Source of the DNA: Brachionus rotundiformis | Taxonomy: Eukaryota > Rotifera > Eurotatoria > Ploima > Brachionidae | Length of the DNA stretch: 64,000 nt | NCBI GenBank assembly: GCA_016802295.1 | Contig: JAESIW010000118.1 | Location: 702,446-766,445, forward strand | Reading direction: 5' to 3' | In this document: positions 1 through 12,885 of the stretch, piece by piece | Layout of the letters: each line of letters begins with the position of its first letter | Numbering within the stretch: position 1 is the first letter of the stretch | Notes under the pieces: generated by a model | Databases searched by the model: none | Told to the model about the DNA's origin: nothing | Seen by the model: the letters and a program-made list of their open reading frames with translations, nothing else | Made by a program: the position numbers and the translations under genes

Positions 1-3000
1 TAAATTCTCTACTTGATAACAATGACAATAATTTTTCCTATAATTATTTAAATTGTTTTTAAAAATTTTGTATTTCAAAATTTTGAATGACTAAAAAGAA
101 CGAAACAGTTAAAGCTAATTAGGTAAAGTTGTAAATATTTTTAAATTAATTTTTTTTGTAAGTCTATGAGGTTATATGTTGAAAAAAAATGAATAAAAAT
201 AAAAGACGTGATCTATTTTGATATTTTAGACTTTTACTGATATTAATATTTTGATTTTATTCAAAATTTCTTTTCCTTAGTAATCGTTTTAGTTATTAAA
301 TATTTCGACTATTCGCTAAAATTAATTTATATTCAATCAAAACTTACTTTTATCGCTTATAATTTCTTTTTTAGCTGCATTATCATCTACATATAAATAA
401 GAATCGAAGTCAAAAACTTTCATGTGTATTTTATGATATTTTTTGTCATTTATTCTGTAGTTTTTGAATGAATGTAAATAAATCGTTGCATGTATATCAA
501 CAAATATCGCTTGGACAAAACCATCATTCTATCAATATCAAGTTTAATTTAAACAGAATGCTTTTGAAAAAAATCCTACAATTTCAACAATTATAGTTTT
601 ATTAGATCGTCCACTGTATGCTCTAAACAATAAAGCATCTTTGGTTTCTGTCTCAATAGCAAATGTTAAAATATCCTCTTGCCAGTAAAATGGGCTCTTA
701 TAATCAAAATGTATTATGCCGCTATCTATTTCAAAACCAATACTTCCTTAAAAAAAGTAATTAATCTTTATCACTCTTTAACTTATTAGGTTAACTTTTT
801 TCACAAAAATTTCCGGTGTAAGTTGTTTCATCACAATCACAAAATATGCTATTTTCTTCCCATTTTTCAATGCATAAACCGCCATTTTTACAAACATTCG
901 GGAAACAGTCGAAATCATTCTCACAGCCTTTTGTTACAATTCCATTTATTTTATCGCTATTTGTGAAAGATAAGTCAAAATCAGGAGCGCGACCGTTTAT
1001 TTCGAACGAAGCTAAACAACCTTTGAAGCCGCATTCCGACATTAAATTATATTTTTCTTTCAATAGGCTAAAATAATTCTCTTTATATCCACCAATGTAC
1101 AAGTCATCCACAAGATTTAATTCCAAATTTTCATTTAGAGTTTTAAGACTTAATTTGAAAATAACTGAATCAACAGTTAACTCGAAATTGGTCTTAGTGG
1201 ATCGCCAAATACTAACCAAATGCCACTTATTATTATTTAATTTATCTTTTAAATTTGATTCTAATACTTTGATTTTTGAATCTAAACTAAATAAAAATCT
1301 AATTTGACCATTTACTAGTTCTATTGCTAAAAAATCTTCTCCAAGTCCTTTATTAAACACGATTAATCCATTTTGATGAGTTGTTTTAAAATTAAATTGG
1401 ATTAAGAGAAAATGTGATGCATCTATTTTTGGAACTGAAATCCAAGAATTATCCGAAAATTTTAATGGTTGCATATTCGGAATTTCAGAGCGTAAAAATG
1501 TTGCTGTTCGATTTACATGTTGATATAAATTTCCATTATCAATTTCCTCAAAATATGACTTTCCGTTGATTATTAACTGTTGCATTTGTCCATCAAATGA
1601 ACCAGAAGAATGGACATCGATTTGACCATTCGTTCTATGTTGTAAAAAATTAGAAGCTATATCTATCGACTCATAGCTGAGATAATTATACATAGAAGAA
1701 AATATTTTGCCTAAATTAAAAAAAACTTTAAGTTTAGATAACTTTAGGGATGTTTTTTTATTTACGGGTTGAAAAGCCAATTTCTAAAAAATCAAAATTA
1801 AGCTTCATGTCCTTTTCTATAAAACTACGGTGATCTAACATGCCTATAATATAATTTAAAAATTAAAGCAAAAGATTTTCTACATCAAATTAATTACTTG
1901 TTGAGGGTTCGTCATTATCAACTTGTAAAATTATCCTAATTCCTTCTCGAGTAATTTTAACAGTATGCCATTGATTATCACACAATCCATATCTAATACT
2001 TGTTAAAATCTTGGGAAAAGTGTCGTTAAAGTTTTAGTATAGAAATTATTTTTTTATCTTACACATTCAGAATCCCCTAATTTTATGTAAAATGTTATTT
2101 GAGTATTTTCTAATGATAGTTCCATTCGATCCTTAGAGTATTTAGAATATGTGCTAAATAAGATGCTATCTTTATGATGCTCTGTCTAAAATAAAAATTT
2201 TCAATTAAACTGGTAAAAATCGGTAAATTGAAATTTATGATCAATTTTTATTGTCATCAAATTAAATAAAATAATATATTCAAATATGATTTATTTGTTT
2301 AAAAATCAAATCAATGCAAAAAATTTTTATATTATCACTCCTTTGCAGTAACATTTTCTACGCTATTATATTTTCTAATTCTGCAAGAAAGTAAGTATTT
2401 TTAATACGGATATATTTACATCATTTAACAATATAATATGATTGAACATAAAACTAAGTTTCTGTGTTAAATTTTATAATTTTTTTTTTTAAAAACTTAT
2501 TTTAATCAGGTTTTTTGATTATGATTAAAATTTGATCATAAATTTCATTCTTATTAAAAAAAGGCGTTTCGATGTAATAATCAGCCAAAAGTTATTTTAA
2601 ACAAGAAATTACTCTAAATCTTAATGAAATATGTTCTGCCTCGCTAACCCATTCTGGTTCAAATGTTATTCGTATATGTTGATCATTATCAAAATTTGCA
2701 ATAGTAGCAGCTATTATAAAATTATTAAAAATCAAACGAATTAAAAAACAATGCTGAAATTTGTTAAATAATAAAATATTTAAAAAAATTTATTAGACAT
2801 TAAGTTAATGGATTTAATTATTGATTGGGAATTTTTTAGCGAAAGTTTGAGCAACTAAGAGAGGAAAGATAAATGAAGCTTCTCCATAAATTTTAACTGG
2901 TGAAGCGTCTAGACGAATTTTGGCCCACGAGTATGCTTCATTGGGTTGAGCACCAGAATCTGAACCATCAAATGGTTGTCCTGTATTTACAAACACGCTA

Positions 3001-6000
3001 AAGTTTACGCCATTTCTCATACAATTAGCGTTTAATATATGATGCTTTGATGTACCACCGCCTAGGATAATTGCCCCTGTATTGACAGCAAACAGAGCTA
3101 AAAGGTCCATTCGCTGAATATCCTCAACAATATCAATTTTCAAACCAGGATTAGTGAATGCATGATAAAACAAAGTGTCACCAATTCCACCATCTGTAAC
3201 CGCTGGACAAAACACTGGTATATTATTTTTGTACGCCCAATAGTATACAGAATCCTCATTGTTAATCTCTTTTCCAAGACGATTGATTAGTTTAGACGGT
3301 GTCCAATTAATATTTTGTTCTTTTTGTTCAATAAGCATTTGATCAAGAATTTTTAATAACCAATCTTCAAAAAGTCTATAGTTATCATTAGGAACAAATG
3401 TGTTTCCTATGCGATTCAATCCATCTATTCTAGATTGAACACCATCATAATCATATGAGCCCATTAGAGCTGGTTTCATACATTTCATGAAGTCCTCTTC
3501 AATACCACCACAAGTAGTTACAATTGCATCAATCATTTTATTTTTGACCAAAAAATGAATCGATTCTCTCACACCACAAGAGATCATATTCGAAGTATAA
3601 CCCAAAAATATTGTACAATTTGTTCGCTGGAGTATTGAAAAATATTCATTATTTTCAGCTAATTGTTGTGAAATATTTTTAAATTCTTTGGCTGCTTGTG
3701 TAATATTTTCACGTTCCAAATCAATTGGTTGAAGCTTACAATCAATCATCTTATTAATTTCATCAACAGCATTTGCAAATGATGTAGCTTGAAAGCCTGT
3801 TGTTTTAAATGAATCAAACAACTTCTCATAGCTAAATGAACCTTCAAAATTAAAACCACGTACTTCAATTGGATTTTCAACTTTAGCATCTATTTCCATC
3901 ACCTTTTCAAAAGCATCATTTACTAGCTCGCCTATTTTATTATTCATATCTTGATTAGTCTTTTTGTTCAGTAGATTTTTTGTTAGACCAAAGTTTTCGT
4001 CTATTCCGTTAACAGACATTTTTATAAAAATAAATCTTAAGTCTCAAGTTTAAAAAATTTTATTCAATAGGCTTATTTGAAAAAGCTTTTATATAAAAGG
4101 CAGAATTCGATTGAGAAAATTAAAACACTTTGCTGATACTTGTTCAAAATTATTAATCATTTTATTTTATCTTATAATACATTATTTTGATAAACACGAT
4201 CTAGTCCATATCAGACGAGTATGAATACTTTAACCGATAATATTTTGCTTATGAATTAGTTTTAGCGCACGCTTTGAATTTTAATCTTGATGAGAATTTA
4301 TACACCAAAAGCATAATTATTTATCTCATTTTAACCTCCTTTAGGAAAAATAAATTCAACATTAAAGAAAAATAAATTGAATTAATTCCAATCAAAGTTA
4401 CATTAACTTTATTTTAAATCAATATATAGTTCAGATAGCATGTAAATAATTTCATTGAGCAAAAATAATAATAATAATAGATAGTTAGGGGAGGACCCCT
4501 ATTAGCAGTTTGTAATGGTCGTTAACCTTTTTTTCAGTCTATGTTTAATGATTAAATAATAAAAAATTTTTGATTTAATTTTTTTTCTTATATGAATAAA
4601 AATAAATCAAATTACTAAATAACTTTCAATCTTTTTTAAAAATCAGCATTGCAATTTAAATTTTTTTTTACTTACGTTGATTACAAATTGGTCCATTGAA
4701 TCCAGTAGATGAGCAGTCACATGAAAATCTATTCCAACCTTCAATGCAAATTCCTTCGTTTAAACATTGACCTATGTCACATTGATTTGGCATTGGTGAA
4801 CATATATCTGAATTTACTCCACTAACACCTTCTAGAGCAGCAAAATAAGTCAAGTTTACACTCTCATCATTAATATGTACATCTAAAATACAACCGACAT
4901 ATCCATTATTGAGCATAGCCGAATAAAAGTAAGGCGGTGTTCTGTCTAATGGGTTGTGTCCTGGTAATGATAATGAACTATGATTCGGATGAATTCCTCC
5001 AATAACTATGGGACCAATTAATTCAAGCGAATCGGAATCTGAAAAGCCTATTTTTATAGATGTTTCAGGATGTTGGTCAAACTTAAATATAGCATATTGT
5101 TGATTCAATTCGACAGTTACTTGATGAGATCTCCCATTAGATACTTGTTCATGAACTATTTCATGACGAATATAATTAGTGCCTAAATTAAAGTATGCAT
5201 TCAGAAAACGATTATGAATTTCTAGAGAAAAAAAATCACGATTGAATGATAAAAGCCTTGATCGCATTGAATTTTCAACTTGAGCTTGACCATTATTGGA
5301 ATTTTCAGCTCCTAAAATATATGCCAATATACCATTTTTTTCATTTGTCTGAAATTCTATAGAAAATAAATTCAGAGTAGGATATTTTTTCCAGTCTGTA
5401 ACTGGTATATAAGAGTTTGGAGATGAAAACGTAATAGGTTGCATAACGTTTTTGCATGTTCTTTCAATATTTCCATTTTCTTTTACTAAATTAGAATTTT
5501 CCATGAATAAAGATACTAAGTTCAACGAAGTAGTCTCGCTTTTATAAGTGACATTACGAATACATCCAACAAAATTTTTATGAATAGCTTTATACAATGT
5601 GTTTATTTTTGGAATACCACCGACATAAATTATTTTAGAAGACATTGATAAGAATTCGCCCGCTAAATTTGTTTCATCTTTTCGTAAATCGTCTATAACT
5701 AATTCAATGCTGCGAATTTTTCTTGTAAATTTGATTGAATGCCAATGATTATTGTTTAAATGTGTACCAGGTATAGTCAATGTTTTTTCAGATATTTCGC
5801 CTCTAATATTTAGTTTATAGAATACAGCACCATCTTGTAAGCCCAAAATAAAATAATCACTGGCATCTCCAGCATAAATCAACAAACCTGTTGACCGACT
5901 TGTTTTAAATTCAACATTAAACTCAGCTTCGTATGATGGCCTAACAATTGGTAATAGATTTTCCTCATTTTTTGGAACTTGGACTATTAAGTACTCTTTA

Positions 6001-6865
6001 CCATTTAAGGTCAATTCTTCATTTGAGATTGGAGGCCTCACTTTTTAAAAAGTATTAATAAATAATATTTAAAAAAAAACTACATACTTATTTCACATAA
6101 ATCTCCTTCGTAATTGGTATAAGTACAGTCACACTTAAATCCCACTGAAGAACCTGTAGCTACTAAGCAAACTCCATTATTAAGACATGGACTTGATGAA
6201 CAAGAATCTGACTCGATTACAAATCTTAAATTTGTGTAAGAAAATACTTTCATTGATTTTAAAAAATTAGATGAACAATTAAGAGCTCGAACATTTCTTA
6301 TAAAACCGTTGAAAGTGGGCTCGAAAAGAACAGTCCCGTGACTAAGATTATATGTTTGTAAAGTGTCTGGTAGACCACCAATAAATAATGAATTTGTATT
6401 TTCTATCGAATCTATTTGACCAAATGTCAAATCATTCAAACTTGATTCCTGATGAATATGATATAATTTTTCACCATCTATTGACAGAATGGTTCTTTCG
6501 TTATTTCTTTGAAATCGAATTTCATGCCATTTTTCGTCATTTAGTTGCGAAGAATCGTAAACTAAAAATATGCCTCTCGGATTATCTTTTTCTCCTATTC
6601 TCATCCGAAGACGAATGTTTCCTTCAACTAGACTTATTTGTACATATTTATATGGTAGACTTTGAATATAAAGCAATAAGCCATTGGGTTCATGTGTTTT
6701 AAATTCAAATATTATTGAACCGTTGAGGCACGGATACCATGGCAAATATTGTGCATATGAATTGTAAGAACCAATCATACGATAAGTTTGTTCTTGTAAA
6801 TTTGATTGTTTGCTTTTACCAATGGTAAAAAATAGAAATATAATTAAAAAAATTTTTGACTCCAT
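1..6865 (-). CDS. NRXN: Neurexin, 3' end beyond the left edge
   Basis: Presynaptic adhesion receptor of the neurexin family. Exons on the minus strand: 6865-6088, 6040-4676, 2710-2613, 2185-2063, 2009-1898, 1710-796, 746-580 and 528-348; every junction keeps the frame. Domain order is signal peptide, LamG1-EGF1 (exon 1), LamG2-LamG3-EGF2 (exon 2), LamG4 (exons 3-5), LamG5-EGF3 (exon 6), LamG6 (exons 7-8), which is the classical alpha-neurexin order. EGF modules show the six-Cys pattern, for example CxNNGxC near 6185 and CKNGGLC near 890. LamG cores such as NDEKWHEIRFQR and NQWHTVKITR are visible. The rest of LamG6, the stalk, transmembrane segment and PDZ-binding tail are not in the window; no convincing exon was seen at 1-340. 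The start ATG at 6865 opens a clear hydrophobic leader. The large intron 2711-4675 contains a deoxyhypusine synthase gene. Confidence 0.93.
2814..4019 (-). CDS. DHPS: Deoxyhypusine synthase, intronless, inside a neurexin intron
   Basis: Catalyses the first step of hypusine formation on eIF5A: NAD-dependent transfer of the aminobutyl group of spermidine to one lysine. The single 401-aa ORF is slightly longer than the human protein (369 aa), the extra length being at the N terminus. Family landmarks are VRGFNFEGSFSYEKL, TTGFQATSFANAV, the VTTCGGIEEDFMKC strand, CPAVTDGGIGD, and near the C terminus SGAQPNEAYSWAKI. The lysine of WAKI (about residue 367) corresponds to the active-site lysine that forms the covalent intermediate. 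The gene lies wholly within neurexin intron 2711-4675 on the same strand. It must therefore have its own promoter upstream of 4019, or derive from a retrocopy; the absence of introns fits either view. Confidence 0.95.
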   Translation of the reverse strand: MSVNGIDENFGLTKNLLNKKTNQDMNNKIGELVNDAFEKVMEIDAKVENPIEVRGFNFEGSFSYEKLFDSFKTTGFQATSFANAVDEINKMIDCKLQPIDLERENITQAAKEFKNISQQLAENNEYFSILQRTNCTIFLGYTSNMISCGVRESIHFLVKNKMIDAIVTTCGGIEEDFMKCMKPALMGSYDYDGVQSRIDGLNRIGNTFVPNDNYRLFEDWLLKILDQMLIEQKEQNINWTPSKLINRLGKEINNEDSVYYWAYKNNIPVFCPAVTDGGIGDTLFYHAFTNPGLKIDIVEDIQRMDLLALFAVNTGAIILGGGTSKHHILNANCMRNGVNFSVFVNTGQPFDGSDSGAQPNEAYSWAKIRLDASPVKIYGEASFIFPLLVAQTFAKKFPINN

Positions 6866-9800
6866 GATGACTTTAACAAAAGAAATATTTCATTTTTATG
6901 CAATTTTTTTATAAAAATTTTTGCTAATCGACCATCGTTTAAATTCAACGCTTTAAATCTAAATTTAAAAATTAATCTATTTTTAATAGACCAGAAATTT
7001 ATCAATCATCGATATTTTCTTGTATTTTATCCAGACTCCAAAACTAAATTTGATGAGAAATTCCAAATTGATCAGAAAATTGTCTTGAAATTTTGAAACT
7101 TAATAATAGATTGAGGATTTTTATAGATTTATTAATACAATAAAATGTTTTTGCCTCTAAATGTTTTCTTTTCAATTTTTAGATAAAAAATAATTATCTA
7201 GAAAAACCAAACTTGATGGATTCTCATTAATTCTTTTGAATTGAGTAATCAATCAAATAAATCAGAATATAAGTAATTTGAGAATTTATTAAATCATTTT
7301 TAATTTTTAAGTAATTAATTTTACAAGTATATCGACTTACAAATCTGATCATACTGTTCACTCTTGGTTGCATAATACTTTTTACAAATAGCTCATTTGT
7401 TAAATAAAGTAGATTTTTGGATAGAAATGATTAAGTTTGCTCCAAAAATGTTTTTAATGCTAATAATTCTGCTTCCAAATAATAATATCGATCTATATAA
7501 AATTAATTAGTAAAAAGAAAGTTTATTTTTAAATAAAATATATTTTGATAATTTGAATTGTTAGATGTTAGAAAAAGTTTAATTCTAATTCGAAAAACTA
7601 AAATAAAGTTATTAAGTTAGTAAGCTAACTAAAATGCCAATTACAATCCTAAAAAAATAATATCTGTATTCTAGTCTAAAAAGGCGTTTTAATATTGTCA
7701 TTTCTTAAAACTCTAACCCTTTATGATTATGTCAGATAATCGATAAATATCAAATAAATTCATAAAGTAATTTTTTCTTATACTCGAATATAATTGAGAA
7801 TGGCAAAAACAAATAATATGCTCACTTATTCGAATAAAACCATATGCAAATCGATTAAGAAAACAAACATATTTACCGACTTGATTTTAATTTGTTACGA
7901 AATTTCAAGCAAACGCCGAATTTTCCGATCCAATAGTCAATCAATACAAATACTTTTGATATCTGAATTATTATGTTTCTGCTCGATTATCATTTTCCAA
8001 TTAATGTCGTCAATAACATTATCCTAACTTTTTAGATAGTTCTAGCATTTTTTCTTAATTAATAATAGTTGTTTCATAAACAGTTCAAAATAATAATAGT
8101 TAATAATTGAATATTAATTATAATTTGAAATCTAGTTTCTATTTTTGCGATATTAAAATTGGATTGAAATATTAATTTTTTTTGTAATAGAATTTTAAAT
8201 GTTATATCACGTACAAGCTACTCGAGACTGTCATGAAATACCTTTTCAAATATTAGACTATATAAATATAGAATTTACATACTTGAATTTAATTAAAAGA
8301 AAGAACATATGTATATTATTTTTAGATGTAAAATATCGATGGTATGCTTGGTTGTCGAAAAACTCATCAAAATGATCAATCAATTTGAATTTTTATCTAT
8401 GATTAAGATGAATGAAAATAAAAATAGCCAGTAAATCAATTGTTATGATGTCCAAATTAATGCGCTTATGCTTTGTAAATATTGAACTATAGATTCAACC
8501 AAAGTAAGTTATAAGAAATGGACTCAACCCTTGACACCTAAATGAAATTCATGTATAATGTTTTGATTAATTTCAATTTATTTTTCATAAAAAAGAATAG
8601 ATAATTGTTTACAATACTTGAACGATTCATCATTATTTACTGACATGATAATAAATCTACTTGGAAAATTAATTTTTATAAACAATGGTAGGAATTTTAT
8701 CTTTGACTTTAGCTCGAAAAATAAACAATCAACTTGCAATTTTATTTAGGCAAATAGTCTTTTTGAAATTTATATTCTTGTTTAAATGGCTGAATAGCTT
8801 GAAAGATAAATTAATTTAAAATTATCCATTAATAAGAAAAAAAATTTATTTGTATAGAGTAAACAAAACGTTTTTAATTAGCAGTGAATGAGCCGATTTT
8901 AGATGTGGGCAGATCGATACGCGTCCTATTCTCATTTTTGGATCGGATATTTGATTCTAAACTTTGCAAACGATAGAACTGTTTTTTCTTGATAAACCGA
9001 GCTATTATAGAAAATTTAATCAATTTTTTATACTTAATTCATTTAAAATATGATCAATTCATATGTTTATCTAATTCAAGTAGCTAATTTTCAAATAGAA
9101 TTCAGCTGACCCAATCTAATTCCTTAGTGCTATTAAAATCATAAAGATACATCAAACGTTTTTTTCTATCTGATTCCACTTTTTGAAAAATTCTCTAGCT
9201 GAGTACAACCCTAAATCATGCTAATTTTAAATAAGTAAATACTTTAAATTGATATCAGAAAACAAAACTGATTCGGATAAAAAGAACATGATTTAATCGC
9301 TTAAAATAAAGGTAATTACGTGTAAAATTATTTTGAAAACTTTTCATTAAAATACCAAAATATTAATTAAAATATTCATTTGTACCATTTCTTTTCATTT
9401 CTGATTTATAACACTTAAGAATTGAATACTAAGTGATTAAAACCATGTTTAAAATCATGAAATATAATCATAAAAATTAATTTATTATTTTAAAATAAAA
9501 TACAAAAAGACTAGTTTGAATACGATTTAATTTATTTCTTTTTGATTGAACTATTAAGAAATACTCAGACCACTTATTTCCAATGCCAATTAGTAATTCA
9601 TTAGATTTAAAGCAAATAGCATCGCGATAAATACTAACTTTTTGAAATTAGATTTAAAATATAATTTTTTTCCAGGAGGACGAGTTAATAAGAAGATCTT
9701 ATAATAATTTAAATTTTTAAATTTGATTTTTGCTAAACAATTTAAAAATGTTCACTTTTTGACAAGAAAAGAAATTACTGTCTGAAATTATTTTTTGATA

Positions 9801-11850
9801 AAAAATAAATCAGAAATATTTTTACTTAAAAATATTAAACAAATTATTATGAAATTTTGTTTGTTTCAAATTTTTGTGAATTTTGTATCATAAAAATAAA
9901 CTGTAAGTGGAATTAACAATTTTTCCCACAACTAAAAGTGAAAACTTAATATTTTTGTTTAAGAAGAACTAAAAAATAAAATTAATTAAAAATAAAGTTT
10001 TTGAATATCATGTGTTCTAGAAAATAATTTTTAAAATTTACGAATTTAATTTATTTTCTTTGGATTCTCGATTTAATTAAATAACTAAATAATTTCAAAA
10101 GAATCTATAAACATAAAAATATCAAAAAATACAAGTAAATTTTTTGTTTATCCCCTGTAAACAGCTTAAGGTCAATGTTGCTTCTTCAGGATTTTTTTTG
10201 GATATGTCTGGAAAAAATTCTCCTCTTAAATAATTTGTATTGTTTACTGATTTATAGATTATATAATTAAAAAATCAAAGTTCCATTTGAATGCTATATT
10301 AATTTTTCTGAATTAAAAATATATTCATAAAAATAAATTCAATAATATAACATATTTAGCAAACTCAACAATATATTTTCAAACCTTCTAATTCATGGAT
10401 AAATTAGATATGTTTCTAAACCATTTAATTAAAAATCTGGTCAAATCCTATTGACACGCGTGCCTTTGAAACCTTGCAAATCTTCGAAAGCGTTATATAG
10501 AAATTTAATTATCATTGAAGCAAAGACAGTAATAAAAAATTTCATCTAAATTTATCACAAATAGATGAGTGAAAAAAAACTGAATTTAATTGATCAGATT
10601 TTTGAAAGACTTTCAAAAAAGGTGAATTTGATAAATAAAATCATGCTTTTCGGCATTTTATTATTTCTCTTAAAACTTATAGATCCTCCATATCGATAAA
10701 TATATTGATTTTTTAACTTGACGTACATTTATAAACAAAAAATCACGATCCCCCACTTGAAAATTTCTTGATAATATTAAAAAAATTCATCAGCTAATAT
10801 TTTCGGATATTTAGAGATATTTTAAAGTAAGCTTAAAACACTGGAGTAAAAATTTATATGGTTACAATTATTTGAGTATTCTATTTCAGAAAATAATTTA
10901 ATTGAAAAATTATCGAAGAATCGAGAGATATGGCTATAGGCTTAATTTTAAATTTTGCCAAATTCAAAACTAGATAAGAAAGATATATATTTTGAGTATT
11001 TCAAAAATGAAGGATATGCCTTGTTAAATTCAGGCGCAATTATCATATTAGGCTACAAAAACGGCAAGAGAAATAACAAATATCAAAATTAGCAATTTTG
11101 ACTGCATTATTTATAAGATTACTAATTAATCTTTAAAATATTTGATTGAAATAATATCGAGTTTTTGCTATCCTTCATCTTTTCGTATTATTTCTTGGTA
11201 TCATTTTCTTCGTTAAATCTTTATTAATGAGTGAAAAATCTCGATTCTCTCGAATATTCCAATTAAAATTTTGATTGATAAATTTGATATAATAGCTACA
11301 TAGACAAATGACAATTTAGCATATCGAAATTATTTAAACATCGATTTTTCTTTATTCATGATCATTTAACAGTCAATTATTTAAAAAAAAAGCATGGAAT
11401 TCGAAATTTCATTAGGATCATTAAATTCTAATTTATATCAAAAATATTATTAAAACATGATTAACGAAAAAAAAATTTAAATTATCAGAAAAACGACAAA
11501 ATGGTTATGGAGTTTTAAATATGTTGAAAATTGATGAAAAATTTCTGACTCTAAAAAGATTTTGATGTTATTTTATTTAGTTCGAAATTCATTTTGTTAG
11601 ACTATTTACTTTACAAAATTTTGCCCTTAATTAATTATATACAAAATTTTTGCTAAATCAGTTTAATTAAATTTTTCCGAAGGAACTTGACGTCGGTTAA
11701 TCCTAGGAATCAAATTTTTTTTTGATTAACTGATTAATTACGTTCCCTAATATTCAATCCCAAATTTCTTAGGATTAAAATAAATGGTTTTGACCTAAAC
11801 AGAAAATTTTCATTTTTTACTTTTCATTTTAATGTATTCGAGTGATTTTA
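6866..11850. other. Gene-poor AT-rich intergenic stretch
   Basis: About 5 kb with no ORF that looks coding. The longest open frame (7794-8027, plus) has no recognisable domain and low-complexity composition. A slightly GC-richer patch at about 8880-8990 and another at about 10440-10500 stand out from the background but give no readable protein. It probably holds the 5' regulatory region of neurexin and old decayed repeats. Confidence 0.6.
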
Positions 11851-11859
11851 ATTGAAAGT

Positions 11860-12400
11860 TTACAACAATACCACACCTTCTGTGATTTCTCTCAAAAAGA
11901 CATAGTATATCTCTTGTTGGCGTCTATGTAATTCCTGATCGTTCTATCTTTCTTTGCACTTGCCGGTGACTATCGAAGAGCTCTGTTTGGTATTCATGTT
12001 ATTTTGCATTTACTTATTGGTTCTGAAATTTTTCGTTTGTTTGGATCGTCATTTGGATCTATTTTAGGCTAGTGGATCACAAATATCCTCCTTAGAATTT
12101 CAAAGGTATTTAGGCGCTTTCTCTCAGATTCGGGCAATCATCAGTGTTTAAGTTTATTTTTTTACTAAAGTTGCTTGACTTTCATATTGATAAAAGAGGC
12201 ACCTTTTGCTTTTATTAGTATATTCTTAATGTCTTTATGGCTTCCTATCGCTGCATTTGTAGTGCTTCCCAAATTTGTAAATTCGCTTACACATTCGATT
12301 TGTGACCATTCTGTAAACATCAATTCTAGTCTTTCAGGGAATCTTTTAGACTTTGTCTGTAAGATTAGACGATAATTATTCTTCTGATTTGTGACCATAT
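11860..12400 (-). mobile_element. Decayed non-LTR retrotransposon (LINE) RT C-terminal region
   Basis: The open piece 12398-12165 (77 codons) reads through motifs typical of the C-terminal part of LINE reverse transcriptases: a segment ending EFTNLGSTTNAAIGSH (cf. the family pattern F-x-YLGS-x-(I/L)-x-x-G), followed by IKNILIKAKGASFINMK (cf. I-x-x-R-I-x-x-A-x-x-A). Downstream on the same strand, after stops, a further piece (about 12127-12065, ERKRLNTFEILRRIF) resembles the usual 'F-x-x-R-x-L-R-x-I' block. Frameshifts and stops show it is inactive. No endonuclease domain or full RT was found upstream. Clade not assignable by eye. Confidence 0.6.
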
Positions 12401-12885
12401 TGTAAATACAATGATCGATATAAATACCACACTATTCTAGTGGTGAGATTATGGTCTAAAGGTTTTGAATTGAAAATTTTGCTGTATTATTACTCTTAAC
12501 TACACTTACATTTAAAATAACTTCAAAAAAGATAGTTTTCTTATACTAATTTCAAATTTTAATTTTGAAAATCGATATCTTTATTTTACCTACTATTCAA
12601 GGAATTTGAAATAAAATTTTTAAATTTAATCAATTGATTATATCAAATTTTATTAAAACAAATAAATACTTGTATGAATAAAAACAAAAATTCAAAAAAA
12701 TAACAATAAATATACTATATTATTTGTATTTTAAATATAAATGTTAATCACCTGATCCAATTAATATTTGTTTTAAAAAAGTTCTGGTATGATATAAAAT
12801 TTTACAAATTTGACTTTTGATTTACTTGAGCGATAATTGTTTGAATTTATAATCTCAACAACAGATAAAAATAGATTAAGTAAAT
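12401..12885. other. Intergenic, nothing recognised
   Basis: AT-rich spacer between the LINE relict and the 3' end of the PPP1R37-like gene. It probably holds that gene's 3' UTR and poly(A) site. Confidence 0.5.

Noticed and set aside
1711..1783. Acceptor at 1784 for neurexin exon 6
   Set aside because: Gives the wrong phase after exon 5. The acceptor after the T-rich tract at 1711-1712 restores the frame.
4668..6041. LamG exon block as a separate gene starting near 6041
   Set aside because: The apparent start is a GTG created by reading through an acceptor; the A|TG junction with the exon ending at 6088 joins it to LamG1-EGF1 in neurexin order.
7794..8027. 77-codon plus-strand ORF in the gene desert
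   Set aside because: Low-complexity Ile/Ser/Lys composition, no domain, no splice context; expected by chance in this length of sequence.
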